Assembly (NCBI GenBank): GCA_022824495.1
Contig: JAJDZU010000006.1
Location: 186,001-250,000, forward strand
Reading direction: 5' to 3'
Length of the DNA: 64,000 bases
Source of the DNA: Chloroflexota bacterium
GTDB lineage: Bacteria; Chloroflexota; UBA11872
A program made the position numbers and the translations under genes. Shown piece after piece: positions 27,287-36,626 of this stretch. Position 1 is the stretch's first letter. The number at the start of each line of letters is the position of its first letter. Under the pieces are notes generated by a model. The model had not been told where the DNA came from. It searched no databases and saw only the letters and a list, made by a program, of their open reading frames with translations.

Positions 27287-27694
27287 CTATGCAGTTGTCT
27301 GTCTGTCCACGAATTGAAGAGCGGCGCGCGTGAGTAACCCGGACCGGGTCTCTCTTTCTCGATCCGCCGCTTCATCAATGATGGACAACACGCGTGAGGG
27401 CATTGTGATATTGACACGCACGGTCTTACTGGAGAGTCTAGAAATATCAACGTCTATCAGCGCCCAGACTCCGTTTTCGAAGTCCTGATTGCCTTGATGT
27501 AGATGAATCGGCTTACGTTCCGGGATGGATTCGCCATCCATAAGCAAGCCTTCAATATGACAAGCAACAGCTTCGTGGGCCGAGGTTATCGCCTCCTCGT
27601 ACGATTCGCCTCCAGAGAAGCACCCGGGTAGATCGGGAACCGTGACTCCGTAGCTGCTCGTCTCGTCTTTATGTATCACGATTGGAAACCGCAT
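27287..27694 (-). CDS. HicB-type antitoxin with C-terminal ribbon-helix-helix
   Basis: A 135-residue protein. The N-terminal part has the degraded-RNase-H HicB fold (YGVTVPDLPGCFSGGESYEEAITSAHEAV). Residues about 90-130 (VRVNITMPSRVLSIIDEAADRE, then RSGLLTRAALQFV) form a DNA-binding ribbon-helix-helix. HicA would normally sit next to it, but no HicA-like frame is visible on either side, so it looks like an orphan antitoxin. Confidence 0.88.
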   Translation of the reverse strand: MRFPIVIHKDETSSYGVTVPDLPGCFSGGESYEEAITSAHEAVACHIEGLLMDGESIPERKPIHLHQGNQDFENGVWALIDVDISRLSSKTVRVNITMPSRVLSIIDEAADRERETRSGLLTRAALQFVDRQTTA

Positions 27695-27711
27695 TAGCGT
27701 TTACTCAAAAC

Positions 27712-27927
27712 TTACACGCTAGCTTTGACGCGGGTGGCTCTGCTTTGATGGCACCAGTCGGCTGGCGTCCAGGCATTCTGGAGCGTGTTGTCGCTGATTC
27801 CGCTTTCCGAGCCTTCCTGAATGGCTGCCTGGAGTTGGCGAGGATCGGCGGCGGCGACTTGTTGATGGGTTGTGAGATTCCGGCAGGCGGCGAGCTCGCT
27901 CCTGGGTTCGCCGTGCTTCCGCGCCAC
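27712..27927 (-). CDS. Small uncertain ORF upstream of hicB
   Basis: A possible 71-residue product. The middle (ADPRQLQAAIQEGSESGISDNTLQNAW) reads like real protein and faintly like the tail of a ParD-type antitoxin. A strong GGAGGAG and ATG at 27957 lie just upstream but in another frame, so this could be a frameshifted antitoxin relic. It ends 18 bases before hicB. Confidence 0.3.
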   Translation of the reverse strand: MARKHGEPRSELAACRNLTTHQQVAAADPRQLQAAIQEGSESGISDNTLQNAWTPADWCHQSRATRVKASV

Positions 27928-28038
27928 TGGTCGTTTGCTCTCGGCGATCAGTCATGGCGAACTCCTCCGCCGGCAGTCGGTGCCGGTGCGCGAAGAAACA
28001 TCCGCCCGTAGAGAATGTGAGCAACGAGAGGGTCGTGG

Positions 28039-28113
<75 letters not shown>

Positions 28114-28238
28114 CGCTATTGTAGCGAACCGGCGGGGGCCGGGCGGCATGACTTGTTGGCCGGTGGGGATCGGGCAGCCGGTCTGAACCGAGAAGACGCC
28201 GGGGGATCGGTTTCAGAACGGTCCCGATGACCGGTGAG

Positions 28239-28555
28239 CGTCGGACCGGTCGATAAGCCGCATTCTGTCGTGGGCGGCCATCTATCTTGGACCGGCGTTG
28301 CCGCCGGCCTCGTGCAGCCTACCTGGGACTGGGCGAGCAGCCTGGTGGCGTCCCGACTTGGCCTTGCTTCCGGTAGAGGTTAGCCGTTTCACTCCCGCGC
28401 CCCCGAGGGGGCATGGGCATCGTCACTGTGCCCCTGTTCCGGCCCTTGCCGGCGCGAACCGATTCGGGCGACGGGTGTTACCCGCTACCGCGCTCTGTGA
28501 AGTGCGGACTTTCCTCTCCGGCCGAAGCCGGAGCGGCCGCCTGACCGGCCCGACG
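28239..28555 (-). ncRNA. rnpB: RNase P RNA
   Basis: Minus-strand sequence has the conserved GAGGAAAGTCCGCACTTC and ACAGAGCGCGGTAGCGGG near the 5' end, AAGGCCAAGTCGGG in the middle, and GATAGATGGC plus GACAGAATGCGGCTTA near the 3' end. The ends pair over 13 positions (28543-28555 with 28239-28251). It is the catalytic RNA of tRNA 5' processing. It lies between the 16S gene and tRNA-fMet. Confidence 0.95.
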
Positions 28556-28957
28556 CTCGCGTACATGGTCACACAGCTCGGGTCGTTGGGGAGATTGGTT
28601 GCCTGGAAGCCCCCACCTTCGTCTGGCGAAGGCGCCAGGATTCTCCTTCCCCCAGGAGAGGGGCGGAACCGGCAGCCGCTTGAGGCGATTGACCCCGCAC
28701 ACCCGTGCCTCGGGTTACGCAAAGGTCTCAGGAGCGGGATTGAGAGAGGGCGCACGAATAGATGCAAGCCCAGAGATACAAACATGGCGGTGTTGGCGTG
28801 GGGGCGCCTTAGCAGGGAAAGAGTGAGTGCGAGGTCGTGCCATTCCGGTCGACTCGATGGGTTTGGGTCTGGCGCGGCTGCCGTTCGAAGAACGGCGATC
28901 CACGTGATCGCTCAACCTGGGTGACCTCTCGGCCGAGGCCGAGAGGTGTCATCCCTA
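28556..28957. other. Spacer between 16S rRNA and rnpB
   Basis: About 400 bases without a gene. A perfect 11-bp hairpin at 28924-28947 (ACCTCTCGGCC, loop GA) follows the 16S 3' end and may terminate or process the rRNA; it lacks a T-run. A nested CCTGG/CCTTCG hairpin lies near 28600-28640. No tRNA or 23S gene is present here. Confidence 0.6.
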
Positions 28958-30478
<1,521 letters not shown>

Positions 30479-31369
30479 CAATCTCAACACACGCCCTGGC
30501 GGGCGTGATACAGATCGCAATTACTTCAGGGCCCGGGTGTACCGGAGCCCTGCAGCCACCGAGTCATCCTCGAATCACGTGAATTACTGTCGCGCCAAAC
30601 ACATTGGAATGACACGAGTACTCGCACTCACTCTTCCCCTGTTAAGGTGCCGTCGCGCCCGCACCCGGCCAGTAATGGCCGGTGCGCCACCGGGGCGGCT
30701 GATGAATCAAGCGCCGCCGAAATGCGCGGATGCCTTTTCAGGCAGTCGCCGATCTTAGCACGCCTGGCGGGGCTGTTCCAGGCATATCCCCGACGCGGCG
30801 GCGCGACCAGCCGCGTGTCGGCCAATAGAGCTCGTGTAGCAGCTGCAGGCGACTAGCGGAACGCCCCATGAGCCTGATTGACAGCTGAGAGCCCCATGCT
30901 CGAACGGAGGTAGTGCGAAACCAAGCCGAGCTAAGGTTCTCGGGGAGCACGGTGGACGGCACCCGCACGCGTTTGGGCGCCAAGGGTTGCTGGTGCACGT
31001 GCTGCGGCAAGGATGGCTGGTCGCGGCGACTGCGGAAACTCTGCGAGCCTTGCTTCAGACGGCTATCGGTGGCTCCGGCGCCATCGCCCCGAAGGGCCGA
31101 CCCGCCTCATGGACGGCCTTATGCAATCTCGGTGCATCCGATTCCTGCCCAAGCTTGGATGTTGCTCTGACGCGGCTGCCTGATTCGGCGTCATGGTCGG
31201 CCGTCAGGAGTCGCGAGCAGCCGCGGTTCGCTGTCGGCGCTATTCCTGCGGTCGAATGGCTCTTCAGAGGGAGTGATCAGCAGCGGAAAACGCCTCTCGT
31301 GCTGTCAGACTCGTCGCACTTCAATACAGTGACCGCCGTCGGCGTCCACCGACACCCTTTTAGTAGCAG
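30479..31369. other. 16S leader and gene-poor region
   Basis: About 890 bases without a supportable gene. On the 16S side are two hairpins in the leader: CACGCCC-TGGC-GGGCGTG (30490-30507) and an interrupted 10-bp stem at 30527-30552 (CAGGGC/GCCCTG with CCGG/CCGG inside). They may be rRNA processing stems. The 16S promoter should lie here, but I could not place it. The rest shows nothing. Confidence 0.5.
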
Positions 31370-31879
31370 CTACGTCTCACCCAGTTCGAGGTCCAGCCAC
31401 AGCGCATTCAGGCCGTGTCCATGGCGAGCGGCTTCGTATCTTGGGGAGTCCGGCAGACTATCCACGCAGTGAGCAAGCTGTCGGTGGGCGTTCAGCGCCG
31501 ACTCCAATAGGCCACGTAGCTCCCTGTCGGCGTCCAATTGCATAGTCTTCAACAGATGCAAGACGACGTTGAGGCCTTCGCGCAACACAATGACGCGGGC
31601 TTCAGGCTCAGCATCGAATGCCGCCCTTACAGCGTCGAAGCGAGCTTGGGCAACTCGGTGCGCCTCGAATACCTCGGCACATCCGTCGCAGTAGCTGGGT
31701 TCCTCAAGTTCGGTACCGCCGCGAATTCTGGGAAGTGCTGCCTCTGACATCGAGAAGGGATCGCGGTCGCACGGCGGTCCGGTGCATACCCCGCTTCGAA
31801 GCGTGGCCTCCGAGCTATCGACGGCGGCACGTAGAGCTTCTGTGTAAGTCTCCAAGTCGAGGTGCCAGATGGTAGTCAC
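31370..31879 (-). CDS. Hypothetical soluble protein
   Basis: About 169 residues, mostly helical, with a CDGC cysteine pair near residue 70 and a later ADRELRGLLESALNAHRQLAHCVDSL helix. I recognise no family. The GTG at 31879 has GGGGGA nine bases upstream; an extension to 32008 would run into the inverted repeat and is disfavoured. It is divergent from the zincin gene. Confidence 0.5.
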   Translation of the reverse strand: MTTIWHLDLETYTEALRAAVDSSEATLRSGVCTGPPCDRDPFSMSEAALPRIRGGTELEEPSYCDGCAEVFEAHRVAQARFDAVRAAFDAEPEARVIVLREGLNVVLHLLKTMQLDADRELRGLLESALNAHRQLAHCVDSLPDSPRYEAARHGHGLNALWLDLELGET

Positions 31880-31992
31880 AGCTGGCGTTCCCCCTTTTCG
31901 CTGACCAACGCCAGCAACGTGATGAGGCCGGTCATGGTAACCGCGCCGTTGCGCGCCCCTCTTTGGACGGAAGACTTGCCCACAGCAGCCTG

Positions 31993-32025
31993 ACGGGTAG
32001 TGGGTCACTTTGACCCACTACCCGT
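31993..32025. repeat. Perfect 15-bp inverted repeat
   Basis: ACGGGTAGTGGGTCA, three bases CTT, then its exact complement. It lies between divergent genes. Thirteen bases of the motif recur as an inverted copy at 32970-32982, past the end of the zincin gene. Confidence 0.85.
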
Positions 32026-32161
32026 GCGCTACCCTCCTTGAACCACACGGATCAGCACTGACCTCGCGGCCTCGGGTAGGTCGCTGGGCGCGATCCGTGT
32101 GGTAACAGGTCAGTTGCCAGCGGTTCATTCGGGGTCGCGTTGCGGCCGGGGAGTTCCCGCC

Positions 32162-32962
32162 ATGCGTACCCGACACTTCCTGGCTACGGGCATTGTCTTT
32201 GTGGTCCTTCTGGCCGCTCCGACCACGGCCGTCGCCCAATGGCCGACAACCTGCGTCGAGGCCAACGACGCTTTCGAGTTCGCTGCGGGCCGTCTCCAGA
32301 ACGTCGGAATCTACCCGCGGGTCCATGGAGCTGGCGCCGAAGCCGCGTGCCGAAGCGATCATGGAGACAACCTCCGAGCTTCCTTCGGATGGGCGTTTGG
32401 CGTGACAGTCGATCCAAGACCTGTCACACCAATTCCAGTTCCAGAAGAGCCTCGGATCGACGTTCGGTTGCAGCCGGCCTGGGATCTTCTTGTCACGGCG
32501 GTTCCGTTCATGACGGAAAGTGAACGAGGCTCAACGGTCAAGGTCCGGGTCGGACAGGACCCAGATCCACTGGTGTCCGGTCGCTACATCGTTGACGAGC
32601 ACACGATCATGATCGTCGAGTGGATGCTGGCTGAGCGAACCTCGGCCATTGCCAGCACCATGACGCACGAGCTCTCTCACGCAATGTCGACTCTGGACTG
32701 GAGCGCCAGCTACGAGAACTGCCTAGAAGAAGAGGTTTGGGCCGAAATCAGGGCAGCCGGTACATGGCTGCTTCTCGAAGGCCCGGAGCTCACCGGTCTG
32801 CCGTTTGGCACACGAACGGAAGAGAATCTGTTCGATCTCAGCTGGCGAGTCACTGAGGATTACTTCGCAGGGGCCAGGGCCGATGGGAGCCCATGGGACT
32901 GGACTCTCATGACAGATCGAATCGTTGATCACTACGGCGATCACTGCTCCCAGTACGGCTAA
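32162..32962 (+). CDS. Putative secreted zinc metallopeptidase
   Basis: A 266-residue protein with a signal peptide (RHFLATGIVFVVLLAAPTTAVAQ). HELSH at about 169-173 is a zincin HExxH motif, and the downstream helix with EEEVWAE could give the third, glutamate ligand. Four cysteines in the mature part suggest disulfides. No close family is recognised. GGGGAG precedes the ATG at 32162. The gene is bracketed by inverted copies of GGTAGTGGGTCAC, so it may be a mobile cassette. Confidence 0.6.
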   Translation: MRTRHFLATGIVFVVLLAAPTTAVAQWPTTCVEANDAFEFAAGRLQNVGIYPRVHGAGAEAACRSDHGDNLRASFGWAFGVTVDPRPVTPIPVPEEPRIDVRLQPAWDLLVTAVPFMTESERGSTVKVRVGQDPDPLVSGRYIVDEHTIMIVEWMLAERTSAIASTMTHELSHAMSTLDWSASYENCLEEEVWAEIRAAGTWLLLEGPELTGLPFGTRTEENLFDLSWRVTEDYFAGARADGSPWDWTLMTDRIVDHYGDHCSQYG

Positions 32963-32969
32963 GGTCAGA

Positions 32970-32982
32970 GTGACCCACTACC
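32970..32982. repeat. Inverted copy of the 13-base flanking repeat
   Basis: GTGACCCACTACC, the exact reverse complement of 31996-32008, placed 7 bases after the zincin stop codon. Confidence 0.8.
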
Positions 32983-33368
32983 GCCTGACGGAATGTCCAT
33001 AGCTGAGAAGACCAAGGTGCTAGGCTGGGCGGACACCAAGTTTGACGTGACACACCTCGCATCAAGATTGGTGGAGGGAGTCGGCCCAACGAAGCCGGGC
33101 AACCTTCGAGCGAACGCTCGAGAGGGTGCCAATTCCGGTAGCGGAAGCTGCGAGATGCGAGGGTCACCGGCGCGAGGCAGCGCCCCGGGCGGGGCGCGGA
33201 GCGCCAAGGGGTTTGCGACGGAGTGAGAGGCAAACTCTCCCAAGCTGTTCGGCGGCCGATGGCGATGGCCGAGCCCGCGCGTGACGCGGGCGAGCCGGGT
33301 TACCCGGCGATTCGGGTATTCGCCATCCGCTGACATCTTCGTCGGCGCCTCTGCCAAGGATCATTCGC
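32983..33368. other. GC-rich leader region before threonine synthase
   Basis: About 385 bases with several hairpins: TCGAGCG-AA-CGCTCGA near 33107, a GC-rich cluster at about 33175-33215, and GCCCGCG-CGTGA-CGCGGGC near 33275. It could be a structured leader for thrC, but I recognise no riboswitch or T-box. Confidence 0.4.
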
Positions 33369-34616
33369 ATGTCCACGACTCAGACGCTCCGCTGTCGCGA
33401 GTGCGGTCGCGCCTACCCACTGCAGGCCACGCACATCTGCGAGTTTGATTTCGGACCGCTGGAAGCGCAGTTCGACTACGCGGCCATCCGCAAGACCATC
33501 TCGCGCGACGCCATCGCCAGCCGGCCGCCCACCCTCTGGCGCTACCACGAGTTGCTGCCGGTGGAGGGTGGTTGGGACGAGACCTGGCCGGTCGGGTTCA
33601 CGCCGCTGCAGCGCGCGGACAACCTGGGCGAGCGGTTAGGCCTGACCAACCTGCACATCAAGAACGACACCGTGAACCCCACCTATTCCTTTAAGGACCG
33701 GGTGGTGGCGGTGGCGATCACCAAGGCCCGCGAATTCGGGTTCGAGACCTTCGCCTGCGCGTCCACCGGCAACCTGGCCGGGGCGGTGTCGGCCGCCGGG
33801 GCGCGTCACGGCATGCCCACCTACGTATTCATGCCCGCCGACCTTGAAGTGGGCAAGATCCGCGGGGCGGCGGTGTATGGCGCGGGCATCGTGGCGGTGG
33901 AAGGCACCTACGACGAACTGAACCGGCTGTGCAGCGAAATCGCCGACCTCTACAACTGGGCCTTCTGCAACATCAACATCCGGCCCTACTACGCCGAGGG
34001 ATCCAAGACGCTGGCCTTCGAGTCGGTGGAACAGCTGGGCTGGGTGGCGCCGGATCACATCGTGGCGCCGATCGCCTCCGGCTCGTTGTACACGAAGATG
34101 GGCAAGGCGATGAAGGAATTGGTGGATGTGGGGCTGCTGGACAGCCAATCCACCCGCATCCACGGCGCCCAGGCGGACGGCTGCGCGCCGGTGGCCGAGG
34201 CCTTCGCGCGCGGACAGACCACGTACCGACCGGTTCGCCAGCCCGATACCGTGGCGAAGTCGTTGGCCATCGGCAACCCGGCCGACGGGTTCTACTCGCT
34301 GAAGCTGGCGCAGGAAGTGGATGGCGTGATTGAAGCCGTGACCGACGACGAGATCGTGGACGCCATGCGCCTGCTGGCTTCCACGGAAGGCATTTTTGCC
34401 GAGACGGCCGGCGGCGTGACAATTGCGGTGTTGGCCAAGCTTGCCGAACGCGGCGTAATCGCTCGGGACGACCTGACGGTGGCGCTGGTGACCGGCAACG
34501 GACTCAAGACGCAGGAGGCTATCGACGGCCGAGTGGACGCCCGCTATGACATCCGACCGAGCATCACATCGTTTGAGCAGACGCTGGCCGACCGCGGCGT
34601 GCTGACGCCAGCCTAG
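33369..34616 (+). CDS. thrC: Threonine synthase
   Basis: A 415-residue PLP enzyme converting O-phosphohomoserine to threonine. It has an N-terminal Cys pair (LRCREC, C9 and C12), the PLP lysine K109 in NPTYSFKDR, the phosphate-binding STGNLAGAVSAAG, and GNGLKT near the end. The N-terminal CxxC type is common in Chloroflexota and archaea. The MoaD-like gene follows 20 bases later. Confidence 0.95.
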   Translation: MSTTQTLRCRECGRAYPLQATHICEFDFGPLEAQFDYAAIRKTISRDAIASRPPTLWRYHELLPVEGGWDETWPVGFTPLQRADNLGERLGLTNLHIKNDTVNPTYSFKDRVVAVAITKAREFGFETFACASTGNLAGAVSAAGARHGMPTYVFMPADLEVGKIRGAAVYGAGIVAVEGTYDELNRLCSEIADLYNWAFCNINIRPYYAEGSKTLAFESVEQLGWVAPDHIVAPIASGSLYTKMGKAMKELVDVGLLDSQSTRIHGAQADGCAPVAEAFARGQTTYRPVRQPDTVAKSLAIGNPADGFYSLKLAQEVDGVIEAVTDDEIVDAMRLLASTEGIFAETAGGVTIAVLAKLAERGVIARDDLTVALVTGNGLKTQEAIDGRVDARYDIRPSITSFEQTLADRGVLTPA

Positions 34617-34636
34617 ATCGCGCAGGAGACGTACTC

Positions 34637-34909
34637 ATGCCCCGTGTCCGAATCCCTACCCCGCTCCGCAACCTGACGGACGGCAAGAACAGCGTGGACA
34701 TCGACGCCACGAACGTCGGCGACCTAGTGGAGAAGCTGAACGCCGCTCACCCCGGATTCTCCGAACGGATCCTGGATGAGGACGGCGAACTGCGCCGCTT
34801 CGTCAATATCTACGTGGACGGCGAGGACATCCGCTACCGCGAGGGCTTTGACACGGAGGTCGGCCCAAGCGACGAGGTGTCCATCGTCCCGTCGGTGGCG
34901 GGCGGCTAG
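34637..34909 (+). CDS. MoaD/ThiS/CysO-like ubiquitin-fold sulfur carrier
   Basis: A 90-residue beta-grasp protein ending in GG, the site of C-terminal adenylation and thiocarboxylation. The segment LRRFVNIYVDGEDIRYREGFDTEVGPSDEVSIVPSVAGG is close to CysO/MoaD. Next to thrC, a role in sulfur-carrier-dependent amino-acid synthesis fits better than molybdopterin, but this is inference. No E1-like or Mec protease gene is adjacent. Confidence 0.88.
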   Translation: MPRVRIPTPLRNLTDGKNSVDIDATNVGDLVEKLNAAHPGFSERILDEDGELRRFVNIYVDGEDIRYREGFDTEVGPSDEVSIVPSVAGG

Positions 34910-34947
34910 TCCGAACCAGCCGCACTCGCTGGCGCGGCGCCTCGATC

Positions 34948-34967
34948 CCCGGAGCTTTGGCTCCGGG
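34948..34967. terminator. Hairpin between convergent genes
   Basis: CCCGGAGC, loop TTTG, GCTCCGGG: an 8-bp stem between the converging MoaD-like and substrate-binding genes. It lacks a T-run, so it is only a probable bidirectional stop. Confidence 0.45.
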
Positions 34968-35008
34968 ACGGGGACAGGTGCGCAGTCGGCCGCCGAAGTC
35001 CTCGACGA

Positions 35009-36121
35009 TTACTGGCCGCCGATGGTGTCGTAGACGGCGTCGGCCTTGTCCAGCTCGCTGGGCTGGAACTCAATCCCGAGGCTGCGCGCACGCGCCAGGT
35101 TGAAGTTCGTGTCGGTCTGTTTCGGATCGACGATGGGCGTGGTGCCGGGGTCGGCTCCATTGAGAATGTCCGCGCCCAGCGCGCCGACGTGGGCCCCGGT
35201 TTTGAGCCCCGAGTTGCCCACCGCGACCAGAATGCCGTCGCGTGCCCAGTCGGCCACGAGGCCAAGCTCGGGCAGGTTGTTCTCGGCCACCATCCACTCG
35301 ATCACGTCGGCTGGAGGGACGATGGCGCCGCTTGCATCGCGGAGCTGGTGGAAATTCACGACGGCGATGAGGTCGGCCTTGTTCTGGTAGTCGACGACGG
35401 TGCGTTTCCACTCCTCGAACGTTTCCAACAGTAGAAAATCAAGGACCTCGAACGGCCTGGCTTCGGCTGCCTGATTGACGCGCTGGAAGGCGGTACGAAC
35501 GGCCGCGGCGCCCGGGCCGGCATCGGCGAGGATGACGACCCTGGTCACATCGGGGAATAGCCGCTCAGCGGTTGCGAAGGCCTCGGTGTGCGGAATGCGC
35601 TCCAAGGCCCCGGTAATCGTCCCGCCAGGCTTGTCGAGACTGTTGATGGGGGCGTAGATCGTCGGGTCGATATTGACGCCGGCGAACACGGTGGGGAGCG
35701 GAGCGTCGGGACTCTCCTGGGTGTACCTGACAGCCACGTGCTCGAGCGCGACATCGTCCGTGACAAACAGGAGGTCGGGCTCGAAGGCTCGCAGGGCCTC
35801 GAGGGCCTCGGCGGCCCGCTGGTCGATCTGTTGCGGGCTTGTGAAGTTGATCCGCGTGTCCATTTCGAAGGTCTGCAACTGGTAGTTGCGATCCCTGGTC
35901 AGACCTTCCTGGGCCAGGCCCTGGATGATTCCCTGGTGGAGTTCCCTGGTCCATGAGAACTCGTCGCTGTACGAGTGCACGACAAAGATGCGATGCGGCT
36001 CGCCGGCGGAGGCATCGGTGGGCGCGGAGGTGGACGAGCCGCAGGCCGCGGCGACGGCCAGAGACACCAGGAGTAAAGCCAGCCCCAATGCGAACCGGGG
36101 GATGAAACGCCGATCAGCCAT
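35009..36121 (-). CDS. ABC-type substrate-binding lipoprotein (ABC_sub_bind, PF04392-like)
   Basis: About 370 residues. The signal peptide ends at LAVAAAC, making it a lipoprotein. The core matches the ABC_sub_bind group: RIFVVHSYSDEFSWTRE, DLLFVTDDVALEHVAVRYTQ, PTVFAGVN and VVILADAGPGAAAV. Members bind aromatic amino acids or purines, or act as sensors. No permease or ATPase gene is adjacent, so it is an orphan. I chose ATG 36121; GTG 36130 and TTG 36136 are possible. Confidence 0.85.
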   Translation of the reverse strand: MADRRFIPRFALGLALLLVSLAVAAACGSSTSAPTDASAGEPHRIFVVHSYSDEFSWTRELHQGIIQGLAQEGLTRDRNYQLQTFEMDTRINFTSPQQIDQRAAEALEALRAFEPDLLFVTDDVALEHVAVRYTQESPDAPLPTVFAGVNIDPTIYAPINSLDKPGGTITGALERIPHTEAFATAERLFPDVTRVVILADAGPGAAAVRTAFQRVNQAAEARPFEVLDFLLLETFEEWKRTVVDYQNKADLIAVVNFHQLRDASGAIVPPADVIEWMVAENNLPELGLVADWARDGILVAVGNSGLKTGAHVGALGADILNGADPGTTPIVDPKQTDTNFNLARARSLGIEFQPSELDKADAVYDTIGGQ

Positions 36122-36199
36122 GACACTCACGTGCAATAGCCCTCACAGTCATTGGTAGGCGCGGCGCCTGGGTCTGTCCAGCCTCCACCCGTCGCCCGC

Positions 36200-36610
36200 T
36201 CAGGCGTCGGGGGGCAGGGGTTTGCGGTTGTCGAAGCCTTCGTCGCGGCCGTGCCAGTAGTCGATCGAGTCTTCGCCGAGACGCCAGCAGAGGAACACCT
36301 CGTCGCCGTCGAGTTCCGACGGAAAGTCGATCAGCCCGGTGGAGGGGTCGCGCAGCACGATGTTGCGCGAGCGCAACCAGGCGACCAGCGGCTGCACGTC
36401 CCAGAGGGCGGCGACGAGCGCCTGGTGGGCGAGGCTGACTTCGACGGGGGTGCGGCGGCTGGAGGTCTGGGCGACCTCGAACGCCTGCCGCTCGGAACCG
36501 GCCTCCATCCAGACCTGCTGCAGGCTGCCGACGATGCGGCGGACCTCGGGCAGGAGTTCGGTGGCTTCCTCCAGCGTGTAGGTCAGGCCCTCCTCGTCGT
36601 GCTCGTCCAT
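36200..36610 (-). CDS. DUF2203 family protein
   Basis: A 136-residue protein. The start TYTLEEATELLPEVRRIVGSLQQ and the end FLCWRLGEDSIDYWHGRDEGFDNRKPLP are the DUF2203 hallmarks. Function unknown. The ATG at 36610 begins directly at the family start. It is the last gene of a minus-strand operon after folC, 16 bases away. Confidence 0.88.
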   Translation of the reverse strand: MDEHDEEGLTYTLEEATELLPEVRRIVGSLQQVWMEAGSERQAFEVAQTSSRRTPVEVSLAHQALVAALWDVQPLVAWLRSRNIVLRDPSTGLIDFPSELDGDEVFLCWRLGEDSIDYWHGRDEGFDNRKPLPPDA

Positions 36611-36626
36611 AGGTCGCGGCCTCGCC

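Noticed and set aside
30578-30588. CACGTG palindrome near the 16S leader as a second parS
   Set aside because: Only the 8-base core TCACGTGA is shared; the flanking TGTT/AACA arms are missing.
33120-33170. T-box-like string GAGAGGGTGCC...CCGGTAGCGG before thrC
   Set aside because: Lacks the AGGGTGGNACCGCG core and a recognisable specifier stem.
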